Shown: piece after piece, positions 24,855 through 31,229 of the stretch | How positions within the stretch are numbered: position 1 is the stretch's first letter | Layout: each line of letters starts with the position of its first letter | Source: an uncultured Lachnospiraceae bacterium | Lineage (GTDB): Bacteria > Bacillota > Clostridia > Lachnospirales > Lachnospiraceae | Assembly (NCBI GenBank): GCA_910588895.1 | Contig: CAJUSS010000008.1 | Location: 18,113 to 49,341, forward strand | DNA: 31,229 nucleotides | Direction of reading: 5' to 3' | Notes under the pieces: model-generated | What the model was told of the DNA's origin: nothing | Databases searched by the model: none | The model's input: the letters and a program-made list of their open reading frames with translations, nothing else | Program-made: the position numbers and the translations under genes

Positions 24855-24910
24855 ATGAGACGGCTGCATCTGGAAAACACAGATGCAGCCGTCTCATCTT
24901 TCTTTTTTTT
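24855..24910 (+). terminator. Strong terminator after the small protein gene
   Basis: A perfect 18-bp stem ATGAGACGGCTGCATCTG (24855-24872) with its complement (24880-24897), a 7-nt loop, then a T-rich tail (TCTTTCTTTTTTTT). It is the strongest hairpin in the window and isolates the small gene from the recombinase. Confidence 0.95.
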
Positions 24911-24991
24911 CTGCAAATCTGGTCGTAAAGAGCATCACCGTTTAAGATAGAGAGGTCACCATCGGTCAAGAAAAAGGAAAAGGAGGAACAT

Positions 24992-25639
24992 ATGGGAAAC
25001 ACATATGGTTATGCCCGCGTCAGTACAAAGGAGCAAAAGGAAGACCGGCAGATGATCGCGCTCATGAAGGCGGAGGTTCCGAGAAAGAACATCTACATGG
25101 ACAAGCAGTCTGGCAAGGACTTTGAGCGGCCGATGTACAAGCGGATGATCGACCGTTTGGAGAAGGACGACCTTTTATATATCAAGAGTATCGACCGGCT
25201 GGGCCGGGATTATGAGGAGATCTTGGAGCAGTGGAGAGTGCTGACCAGGGAGAAGCGGGTAGATATCGTGGTCTTGGATATGCCCCTTCTGGACACACGG
25301 CGGGGGAAGGATCTGATGGGTACGTTCTTGAGCGATATCGTCCTGCAGGTCCTGTCCTTTGTGGCGGAGAATGAGCGAAATGATATCCGGCAGAGACAGC
25401 GGGAGGGGATCGAAGCCGCCAGACGGAGGGGGATACAATTTGGCAGGCCGCCAAAGCCCCTGCCGGATAATTTTGAACAGGTCTGTGAAAAATGGCTGTC
25501 CGGGGAGCTGAGCTGCAGGCGTGCGGCAAAGCTGTGCGGGATGCCGGTGACTTCTTTTTGCCGCAGAGGGCAGGGAGCAAGACGGCCGGGCTTTGGCAGT
25601 ATGTCACGAGGGGACGTGGGAGAAGGAGGGAGCGCTTAA
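24992..25639 (+). CDS. Serine recombinase (resolvase/invertase type)
   Basis: A 215-residue site-specific recombinase. The catalytic domain comes first: YGYARVSTKEQ with the nucleophile serine in RVST, then IKSIDRLGRDYEEI, and the E-helix region with SFVAENERNDIRQRQREGI. A C-terminal resolvase-type helix-turn-helix follows (GRPPKPLPDNFEQVCEKWLSGELSCRRAAKLCGMPVTSF). The order is that of resolvases and DNA invertases, not that of IS607 TnpA (HTH first). AAAGGAGGAACAT precedes the ATG. Its terminal 20 residues after the HTH are Gly/Arg-rich and may be a decayed tail. It could invert or resolve nearby DNA; no paired recombination sites could be assigned with confidence. Confidence 0.93.
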   Translation: MGNTYGYARVSTKEQKEDRQMIALMKAEVPRKNIYMDKQSGKDFERPMYKRMIDRLEKDDLLYIKSIDRLGRDYEEILEQWRVLTREKRVDIVVLDMPLLDTRRGKDLMGTFLSDIVLQVLSFVAENERNDIRQRQREGIEAARRRGIQFGRPPKPLPDNFEQVCEKWLSGELSCRRAAKLCGMPVTSFCRRGQGARRPGFGSMSRGDVGEGGSA

Positions 25640-25644
25640 GTCGC

Positions 25645-25765
25645 AGGACGTGAGCGGCGTAAGGGTTATAAGGCGTGAGAGGTGTAGGATTAAAAGGCGC
25701 GAGAGGCGTAGGGTCACGGAGATGTGAAAAAGGAGGAGCGTATGGATAAGGAGGAGTGTATGGAA
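25645..25765 (+). repeat. Decayed short tandem repeats after the recombinase
   Basis: Two kinds of repeat lie side by side in a purine-rich stretch. Two 21-bp units (25670-25690 and 25694-25714) share 18 of 21 bases with a period of 24; a third, weaker copy starts at 25645. Then two 18-bp units (25730-25747 and 25748-25765) around GGAGGAGCGTATGGA differ at two bases. They make the opposite strand appear open. No coding function is supported. Confidence 0.7.
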
Positions 25766-25892
25766 AAGGGAGCCAAGGTGGGGGTACATAAAAAGGCAGA
25801 GACACAGGAAAGAGACAGACGGCAGCAGAGGACGAAGAGATGCTGTCCGGTGGAACGGACATGAAGAAAACAGAAAATAGGGTATGGGAGGT

Positions 25893-26110
25893 GTGCCAAA
25901 TGGTGTACCTTTTGGCACGGCATCCCACACCTTGCAGTCCTGGCCCCGCCAGTCTGCCTGCATGTAGAAATTGCCAGCACAGAAGAGTCCCATACCTTGC
26001 TTTTCAGCAAAAATTGTGTTAAAATCCCTTATGGTCATACAAATATGGCCGATATCCAAATTGTGATCTTGTTTGCAGTTTTATGTCCAACAAGGTACAC
26101 CATTTGGGAC
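25893..26110. repeat. 16-bp inverted repeat with hairpin units, upstream of the TnpB-like gene
   Basis: CCAAATGGTGTACCTT (25896-25911) recurs in exact reverse complement at 26092-26107. The first copy is also the centre of a hairpin, GTGCCAAA (25893-25900) with TTTGGCAC (25911-25918); the second is flanked by GTCC (26085-26088) and GGAC (26107-26110). The two units enclose the promoter at 25997-26025. They could be operator sites, recombinase sites or remnant element ends. The remaining sequence from 25640 to 26192 (about 550 bp) contains no gene that I can support. Confidence 0.8.
25997..26025 (+). promoter_or_regulatory. Possible promoter of the TnpB-like gene
   Basis: TTGCTT (25997-26002), 17 bp, TAAAAT (26020-26025). 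The transcript would carry about 160 nt of leader that includes the second hairpin unit (26085-26110). Confidence 0.5.
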
Positions 26111-26192
26111 ACAGGACGCAGGATCGGCCGGGGACACCTGGCTGCATATCTGCCCATAGTACAAGCATAGATGGCCGCAGAGGAAGGTGGAA

Positions 26193-27551
26193 ATGCCGGA
26201 TACCGTATGCAAGATCATCCGCCAATACAATAAAGGCAGGATACCAGAGGAGGACATGCAGAAGCTCCTAAGGATCGCCAGGGACTATGCCGATGTGAAA
26301 GACCATGTCTACCAGCGCTACGGCGGGATCCGCAGCATTTCAAAGCTTTATCCGGGCTACACGGTACAGAATGAGATGACCCGCAGCGGCCTCCGGGAAA
26401 GCTTAGGTCTGCCGTCCGTCTATTTTTATCTGGCCATCTTCGATGCGCTGCGGGAGCTCAGGGCCCATTGGACCATGGTCAAGACCCAAGTCGGAAAACA
26501 GGTGAACGCCCATGAGGAGCTAAAGGAGGAAGAAAAGCATTTTCTCCGGTATCTGTTAAAGGTGAACAATGCATTTGATGCAGCCTTAAATGGCACAGAG
26601 CAAAAGCTCCCAAAGGAGGTCCAAAGGCAGTACGATGCCCTTGCATCCCAGGTAGATGTGAAAAAGCTGGAAAATTATCTGCGCAGGCAGGTGCGGAAGC
26701 GGACAAAAAGGCTGCATGTGGAGCAGGTGGCGGGCTTTTCCATAACCGAACGGGCCTATCGCTACGGCGATCATGGGATCTACATCTCCGTGAAGGAGAA
26801 GCGGAAGAGGATCCACATCCCATTGACCGATGGGAATCAGTATAGGAGGCAGATCTATCTCCGCCTTTTCCCGGAGCGGGGAGCGGTGGAGATCCGGGTA
26901 CCGATCGATGTCACGGTCAAAAAGCGTGCAGACCATGACCGGAAGATCGGGCTCTCTATGGGGATGATGACCATGCTGGTGACCGACGAAGGACACCTGT
27001 ATGGGGAACAGTATGGTCAGCTGCAGAGTCAGCTTTCCGACTGGCTCAGAGAACAGACCAGCCGCTATCACCGCAACCGTGAGGCTAATCCGGGTAGGAA
27101 AAAGTACCAGGCGGGGAAGCACCGGATGGAAGAGAAGCTACACAGCTATATCAACCAGGAACTGAACCGGTTCTTCCGGGAAGAAAGACCCGGGACCATC
27201 TATCTGCCCAAGCTCCCAAAGAGCGGCAGGGGCGGCCCCGTAAAGGAGCGCAACTACCGCTCCACCACATGGCAGAGAGGCTATATCCGCAGCCGACTGA
27301 GGCAGAAATGCAGAGAGCAGGGCGCGGAGCTTGTGGAGGTGTTCGGGAAGGATATCAGCAATGTATGCAGCCGGTGCGGCGCTATGGGGAAGAAACAGGA
27401 GGGACGGTTTTATTGTCCCGCTTGTGGGTATGAGGCCGGGCAGAAGGTGAACGCGGCGCAGAATGCGAAAAAGCGGGGCGCATCGCAGGACCATTGGCCT
27501 GTCGGCGATGGGATGCAGCAGCAGACGGAGCAGCGAGGACAGGTCAGGTAA
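26193..27551 (+). CDS. TnpB-like protein with all three RuvC catalytic residues lost (nuclease-dead)
   Basis: A 452-residue intact protein. The C-terminal half aligns by motif with TnpB/Cas12-type RuvC proteins: a RuvC-I-like IGLSMGMMTMLVTDEG, RuvC-II-like TIYLPKLPKSGRGG, and a zinc ribbon with C392, C395, C408, C411 closing in GYEAGQKVNAAQNAKKRG. TnpB has Asp in GIDLG, Glu in the IVIEDL-type motif and Asp in DxNAA. Here these are Ser255, Pro339 and Lys418. The N-terminal 250 residues are helical and basic, as a guide-binding part would be. ATG at 26193 is preferred (AGAGGAAGG upstream); GTG at 26187 is an alternative. An intact frame with a kept zinc ribbon but no catalytic residue suggests a domesticated, RNA-guided DNA binder such as TldR (TnpB-like nuclease-dead repressor). 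A structured RNA candidate follows. Confidence 0.85.
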   Translation: MPDTVCKIIRQYNKGRIPEEDMQKLLRIARDYADVKDHVYQRYGGIRSISKLYPGYTVQNEMTRSGLRESLGLPSVYFYLAIFDALRELRAHWTMVKTQVGKQVNAHEELKEEEKHFLRYLLKVNNAFDAALNGTEQKLPKEVQRQYDALASQVDVKKLENYLRRQVRKRTKRLHVEQVAGFSITERAYRYGDHGIYISVKEKRKRIHIPLTDGNQYRRQIYLRLFPERGAVEIRVPIDVTVKKRADHDRKIGLSMGMMTMLVTDEGHLYGEQYGQLQSQLSDWLREQTSRYHRNREANPGRKKYQAGKHRMEEKLHSYINQELNRFFREERPGTIYLPKLPKSGRGGPVKERNYRSTTWQRGYIRSRLRQKCREQGAELVEVFGKDISNVCSRCGAMGKKQEGRFYCPACGYEAGQKVNAAQNAKKRGASQDHWPVGDGMQQQTEQRGQVR

Positions 27552-27689
27552 GGGTCTGGTAAGAGCAAAATAGAAAGAGCCAAGTAAGCGAGAGCCGAGC
27601 AGGAGAAAGGGTCGGCAGGGAAAAGCCGGGCAAGAAAGAGAAGAAAGAAGTACGGGCAAGATAGGATAAGATCATGAAGACGCAAGATC
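27552..27689 (+). other. Purine-rich spacer after the TnpB-like gene
   Basis: About 140 bp of A/G-rich sequence with loosely repeated AGAGCC/AAGCCGGGC-like words and no ORF. Its composition resembles the decayed repeats after the recombinase (25645-25765). In TnpB loci the guide RNA usually begins inside the 3' end of the gene, so this could be part of such a transcript. Confidence 0.4.
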
Positions 27690-28100
27690 CAGATAAATGA
27701 GGGCGATGTGCGCTCATTTGACCAGGATGCCGGTCCTTTCGGTCCATGACCGATCATAGAGGAACGGCATCTGCAGCGGACTGGAGACCGGTCTGTGATA
27801 GAAAAAGACAAGTCGGCATTAGAAGACAGACAGCCTTGGGATACAGGGCAGAGAGTGTCTGTGCATTGGGTATGCCAGGACCCTGTGAACAAGTGAGAGC
27901 CCCATGGAGATAAGACGCATGATCTCAAAGGCGATGCATTAAGAGGCATGAAAAATGTAATGGCAGCCAGAACTGTCTGGGAACAGACGGCGACGGCACA
28001 CTTGATGTAGCAGGGAGCGAAGCAGAGGGCAGGTATCCTATAGCGCTCTGCATCACCAGGTATCGGAAGATACCGGTGACCAATATTCCTTATTTTTTAT
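27690..28100 (+). ncRNA. Candidate large structured RNA next to the TnpB-like gene
   Basis: About 400 nt without convincing ORF on either strand, but with a dense series of hairpins. These are AAATGAG/CTCATTT (27695-27719); GATGCCG/CGGCATC (27726-27771) enclosing CGGTC-CAT-GACCG (27740-27752); GACTGG-AGA-CCGGTC (27779-27793); ACAGACA/TGTCTGT (27826-27862); GTCTG-GGAA-CAGAC (27975-27988); GCAGAGgGC/GCgCTCTGC (28022-28051); and TCACCaGGTATC-GGAA-GATACCGGTGA (28053-28079). Two end in GNRA-type GGAA loops, which favours RNA. After the last hairpin come 13 nt and a run of six T (28093-28098). I do not recognise RNase P, tmRNA, SRP, 6S or a group II intron in it. It may be the guide RNA of the TnpB-like protein (inference). 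Confidence 0.6.
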
Positions 28101-28366
28101 GCAAGGGCAAGGCGTATCAGGAAAGGCGAAAGCAGGCTGGGCGCTTAAATACCAGATGTTTTCGGGTTTTCTGATCCATAGGGCGGCAGACGTGCAGCGG
28201 ATGCCGCAGATCAAGGGAAAGCGCAGGCCTTTCGAGCTGCCGCCATGCGGCCGGAGCGGCTCCACGCCTTCTTGGCGTTTTGCAGATACATCCATCCGGC
28301 TGATCCGGCAGAGCGGCTAAGACTGTATCACGATCACACACCGACCAGAAAGGAGACCAGAAAGCC
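28101..28366 (+). other. Leader region of the large two-domain gene
   Basis: A 266-bp stretch with no supported gene (a 73-codon frame at 28099 has no RBS). It contains ACGCC-TTCTT-GGCGT followed by TTTTG (about 28263-28281), a weak terminator-like hairpin, and several GC-rich palindromes (around 28193-28262). The gene downstream has AAAGGAGA before its ATG. The leader may attenuate that gene, or be the tail of the preceding RNA. Confidence 0.4.
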
Positions 28367-30979
28367 ATGCGAAAAGCCGATAAAGTACAGCTGCAAGAAC
28401 TGCTGGTCCTTCTGGAACAGGCTCAAAAAGAGATCTGGGCCACTGCCCAGGCAGGACATAGAGAAGAGGCGGCAGGTCTTCTAGGTCAATGCCAAGAGGC
28501 CGCGATCCGGATCGGGGAACAGATCGAAGCATCGGAGGGAGAAGGCTCTGCTGCGGTCCGGCTTTTGGAAGATTACTGTGAGGCGGTCTTTCAGATCTAC
28601 GGGACGCTCTATGGGACGGCTGATGAAGAGAAAGATAAGAGCGGCGATCTTGATCGTATAGCGCAGTCCCGGTCCCGGCAGCTGCTGCCGGACGTGGATG
28701 GATCTGTAGGAGCATTGACGGCTTTGCTGGACCAGATAAAAGATCATGTGGAAAAGGAGATCAAGATCCGGACAGAGGCGGTCTTTCTCCCCTATAAAGC
28801 TTCCATGTGGGACTCCCTGGAAAGTGTCTGGAAAGCCGCGGACGAGGATCCGGACTGCGATGCCTATGTGATCCCCATCCCTTACTATGATAAAAACCCG
28901 GACGGCAGCTTTGCCGAAGAGCATTACGAAGGCGGACTGTATCCGGCCTATGTGCCGATAACGCGGTATCAGGATTATGACTTTGCCGCACGACGTCCGG
29001 ATATGATCTTTATCCACAATCCCTACGACGAGCACAATCTCGTGACCAGTGTACATCCGTTTTTTTATTCGAAAAATCTAAAGCAGTACACAGAAAAGTT
29101 AGTATACATACCTTATTTTATATTAAACGAGATCGATCCTGCAAACAGAGAAGCGGTCAAAGGGATCGAACATCTATGTGTCGTCTCGGCAGTGATCTAC
29201 GCAGACAAAGTCATCGTCCAGTCCGAAGCCATGCGGCAGATCTATATCGATCTGATGATGGAGAATATGCAGACGGACAAGATCCCCAGATCCTATTGGG
29301 AAAAGAAGATCTTGGGGCTTGGTTCTCCGAAGCTGGATAAGGTGCAGAAGACCCGGAAAGAAGACATAAAGATCCCGGAGGAATGGCTGAAGGTCATACA
29401 GAAGGAGGACGGGAGCTGGAAGAAGATCGTCTTTTATAATACCAGTGTGGGGGCGATGATCAAGTATGAGGAGAAGATGATCGCGAAGATGCGGGATGTA
29501 TTCCGGGTGTTTCGGGAGAAGCAGGATGAGGTGGCGCTGTTGTGGAGGCCGCATCCGCTGATGGAGGCGACGATCAGGAGTCTCAGGCCGGAGTTGAGGG
29601 ATGAGTATGAGAGATTGGTGGGAGAGTATCGGGAGTTGGGGTGGGGGATATATGATGATACGGCGGATGTGGATCGGGCGGTGGTACTCTGTGACGGATA
29701 TTATGGAGATGAAAGTTCCATAGTGCAGTTGTATGAACGCACTAAAAAGCTGATGATACAAAATGTGGAGCATACTTCATATGAGTACCATAAACGCTTA
29801 CGAGTTATAGATTTTATTGATGTTGGAGATTCCATTTGGTTTTGTGCATTTTTAACAAGAGGATTATTTCGGTTTGATAAGGCATCAAGAAAAACGAAAT
29901 TGGTCTGTACGCTTCCATCAAAAACTTCATCTGAGACATATAGGGCCTTATATTTGAAAAATGGGAAGTTATATCTGGCACCAGTCTATGCAGAAAATAT
30001 TGAGGTGTTTGATATTTCAATGGAAAAGCTGATGTCGATACCATTGAGGTCAGATCCTGATAAGTATAGGCGGATGCCATCTCAAAGTACAGCTGATTTT
30101 ATCAATATATATGAATATGATAAATATCTTTTTTTTATCCCGCTATCATATGGAGCTATCGTGAGATTGGATACAGAAAATGAAAAAGTGGATCATTACA
30201 ATGAATTTGCAGAGTTGCTGTGGCCTATTGTACGGGACCGAGATGCGTTTTGGTTTAAACAAAGTTGTATGATAGATGGGAAGATCTATATGCCATCGAG
30301 CTGTGCAAATGCTATGATCGAATTTGATATGGAGACATGTAGTACTTTCTTATATAAGATCGGTGGAGAGGATATTGGTTTTTCAGGGATCTGCTACGAT
30401 GGAAAAAGATTCTGGATACTGAATCGCATTGGGGACCGCATGATCATATGGGATAAAGATAAAGGGATCATTGATCGGATACAGGTTAAAAAAAGAGGAA
30501 GATATAATAGCTTTTTCTTTTTTAGAAAAGGTATCATGCGTGTTCCATGTAAAGGAAGATTGATATGTGATCGGATCGATCCGATCAGCTATGATATGAT
30601 CACGGTCGATCTCGAACTTGAAGAAAACAAAAGGTCAGGTATCAGCAACGCATTTGAAGAAAATAGTGCGGCATTTTGCGCAAAGATATCAGGAGACATA
30701 CTTTCGGTATATTCAACCCGGCGTGATGCACTCTGCTTATTTGATGAAACAGGAAATTGTCTGCAAGAATATATTTTTGAAGTCAGCCCAGAGGATCATA
30801 GAGATTATATCCAAATGCAAAAAGAGAGATTGGAATGCTTGATAAAAGAAAAAAAGGACCATGTATTTTTTGAGGATGGGATCGGGATCGATCTTACATG
30901 CTATATAGAGTATTTGATAAGCGATACTTTTGGCGGATGTGGAGGAGGATCAAATGGGAAAAACATTGCTTTTTCATAA
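28367..30979 (+). CDS. Large cytoplasmic protein: CDP-glycerol-transferase-like domain plus propeller-like C-terminus
   Basis: An 870-residue protein. Residues 1 to about 130 are helical, Gln/Glu-rich. Residues about 140-465 resemble the CDP-glycerol glycerophosphotransferase/GT-B-type domain found in surface-polymer clusters (FLPYKASMWDSLESVW, YVIPIPYYDKNPDGSF, DMIFIHNPYDEHNLVTSVHP, LLWRPHPLM, CDGYYGDESSIVQLY). Residues about 480-800 form repeated short beta units (IWFCAFLTRGLFRFDKASRK, KLYLAPVYAENIEVFD, ICYDGKRFWILNR), as in a beta-propeller. There is no signal peptide or membrane helix. Base composition falls clearly after about 29700, where the propeller begins. The next gene overlaps its end by 26 bp. 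The role is probably assembly or modification of a surface polymer; the substrate is unknown. Confidence 0.78.
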   Translation: MRKADKVQLQELLVLLEQAQKEIWATAQAGHREEAAGLLGQCQEAAIRIGEQIEASEGEGSAAVRLLEDYCEAVFQIYGTLYGTADEEKDKSGDLDRIAQSRSRQLLPDVDGSVGALTALLDQIKDHVEKEIKIRTEAVFLPYKASMWDSLESVWKAADEDPDCDAYVIPIPYYDKNPDGSFAEEHYEGGLYPAYVPITRYQDYDFAARRPDMIFIHNPYDEHNLVTSVHPFFYSKNLKQYTEKLVYIPYFILNEIDPANREAVKGIEHLCVVSAVIYADKVIVQSEAMRQIYIDLMMENMQTDKIPRSYWEKKILGLGSPKLDKVQKTRKEDIKIPEEWLKVIQKEDGSWKKIVFYNTSVGAMIKYEEKMIAKMRDVFRVFREKQDEVALLWRPHPLMEATIRSLRPELRDEYERLVGEYRELGWGIYDDTADVDRAVVLCDGYYGDESSIVQLYERTKKLMIQNVEHTSYEYHKRLRVIDFIDVGDSIWFCAFLTRGLFRFDKASRKTKLVCTLPSKTSSETYRALYLKNGKLYLAPVYAENIEVFDISMEKLMSIPLRSDPDKYRRMPSQSTADFINIYEYDKYLFFIPLSYGAIVRLDTENEKVDHYNEFAELLWPIVRDRDAFWFKQSCMIDGKIYMPSSCANAMIEFDMETCSTFLYKIGGEDIGFSGICYDGKRFWILNRIGDRMIIWDKDKGIIDRIQVKKRGRYNSFFFFRKGIMRVPCKGRLICDRIDPISYDMITVDLELEENKRSGISNAFEENSAAFCAKISGDILSVYSTRRDALCLFDETGNCLQEYIFEVSPEDHRDYIQMQKERLECLIKEKKDHVFFEDGIGIDLTCYIEYLISDTFGGCGGGSNGKNIAFS

Positions 30980-31229
30980 TGAGGCTATTCCGGCTGCCCC
31001 ACGGATGTATAGATCTTATCTTGATGAAACGGTAAGCTCAGTTGTGCAGAGCACGATGATCAACAATCCATACGGGAATCGCAATACAGGCACATTTTTA
31101 ATGACAGATACTTTGAAGAAGATCGTGAGAGCAGATGCGTGTATTCCGCGTTTTTACGAATTTACAGAGCATGTGGATACTGTTGTGACGAATATACTCC
31201 ATCGCATTGGGGGAAATCTTAAGGTCGAT
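30954..31229 (+). CDS. Start of an uncharacterised gene, truncated by the window end
   Basis: ATG at 30954 with GGAGGAGG at 30940-30948 inside the end of the preceding gene. The frame stays open to the last base: 92 residues beginning MGKTLLFHNEAIPAAPRMYR and including NNPYGNRNTGTFLMTDTL. I do not recognise it from this piece. Its low GC matches the second half of the preceding gene, and the overlap implies a shared operon, so a surface-polysaccharide role is likely (inference). Confidence 0.7.
   Translation, partial: MGKTLLFHNEAIPAAPRMYRSYLDETVSSVVQSTMINNPYGNRNTGTFLMTDTLKKIVRADACIPRFYEFTEHVDTVVTNILHRIGGNLKVD

Noticed and set aside
25604..26059. Minus-strand frame of 151 codons across the recombinase end and the inverted repeat
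   Set aside because: It exists because the plus strand is purine-rich and repetitive. The product is low-complexity Leu/Ser/Pro/Phe, there is no RBS, and it overlaps the recombinase gene.
24992..27551. Reading recombinase plus TnpB-like gene as an IS607-type element
   Set aside because: IS607 TnpA has its helix-turn-helix before the catalytic domain; here it comes after, as in resolvases. The TnpB-like protein is catalytically dead and no element ends were found.
27690..28100. Group II intron, RNase P, tmRNA, SRP or 6S RNA
   Set aside because: The signature sequences (intron domain V, the RNase P GAGGAAAGUCC block, the tmRNA ends, the SRP GGAAG domain) were not found in this stretch.
28099..28320. 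Plus-strand frame of 73 codons in the leader of the large gene
   Set aside because: No ribosome site, composition unlike a protein, and it covers several GC-rich hairpins.
25640..28366. CRISPR array
   Set aside because: No evenly spaced direct repeats with unique spacers of constant length; the repeats present are short, adjacent and degenerate.
28374..28382. GCCGATAA resembling a sigma-28 -10 element
   Set aside because: It lies inside the start of the coding sequence, and no matching -35 was found at the right distance; most likely a coincidence of codons.

Overview
The window looks like chromosome from a Gram-positive anaerobe of the Clostridia, most likely Lachnospiraceae (inference). 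The grounds are near-consensus AGGAGG ribosome sites in front of most genes, a tryptophan T-box leader, a glycyl radical enzyme with its activase, a TRAP transporter, a clostridial-type GlnRS and a moderate GC content. No rRNA, tRNA or CRISPR array was seen.

Layout: (1) 1-3825 is the end of a surface-polysaccharide cluster: a frameshifted CDP-glucose pyrophosphorylase (rfbF), CDP-glucose 4,6-dehydratase (rfbG), a sugar-nucleotide epimerase/reductase and UDP-galactopyranose mutase (glf). (2) 3974-9232 holds housekeeping genes: glnS, a MocR/PdxR-type regulator whose PLP lysine is replaced by arginine, and a TrpB2-type tryptophan synthase beta chain behind a T-box with a TGG specifier. (3) 9229-18832 is a catabolic island. 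An AraC regulator and a dctPQM TRAP transporter on the minus strand face a plus-strand operon of glycyl radical activase, glycyl radical enzyme, bicupin protein and a class I mannose-6-phosphate isomerase homologue. The radical enzyme has the thiyl Cys and glycyl Gly at the usual spacing but lacks the GCxE glutamate of dehydratase-type members, so its reaction cannot be read from the sequence. (4) 18947-24445 carries three poorly known genes and a 929-residue fusion of a Tet(M)/EF-G-like ribosomal GTPase to a C-terminal YacP/Rae1-type NYN ribonuclease domain. (5) 24567-28366 is the most unusual part: a 55-residue protein with its own promoter and terminator, a serine recombinase, decayed tandem repeats, a 16-bp inverted repeat, a TnpB-like protein that has lost all three RuvC catalytic residues but kept its zinc ribbon, and then about 400 nt that fold into a series of hairpins with no convincing ORF. 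A nuclease-dead TnpB-like protein followed by a structured RNA is what a domesticated RNA-guided DNA-binding module would look like; that reading is inference. (6) 28367-31229 returns to surface-polysaccharide-type genes. One is a large two-part protein (CDP-glycerol-transferase-like domain plus a propeller-like domain) whose base composition drops sharply midway, suggesting mosaic recombination, and the last is cut by the window end.

The best candidates for something undescribed are the dead-TnpB/structured-RNA locus, the GTPase-NYN fusion and the TRAP-linked atypical glycyl radical enzyme operon.
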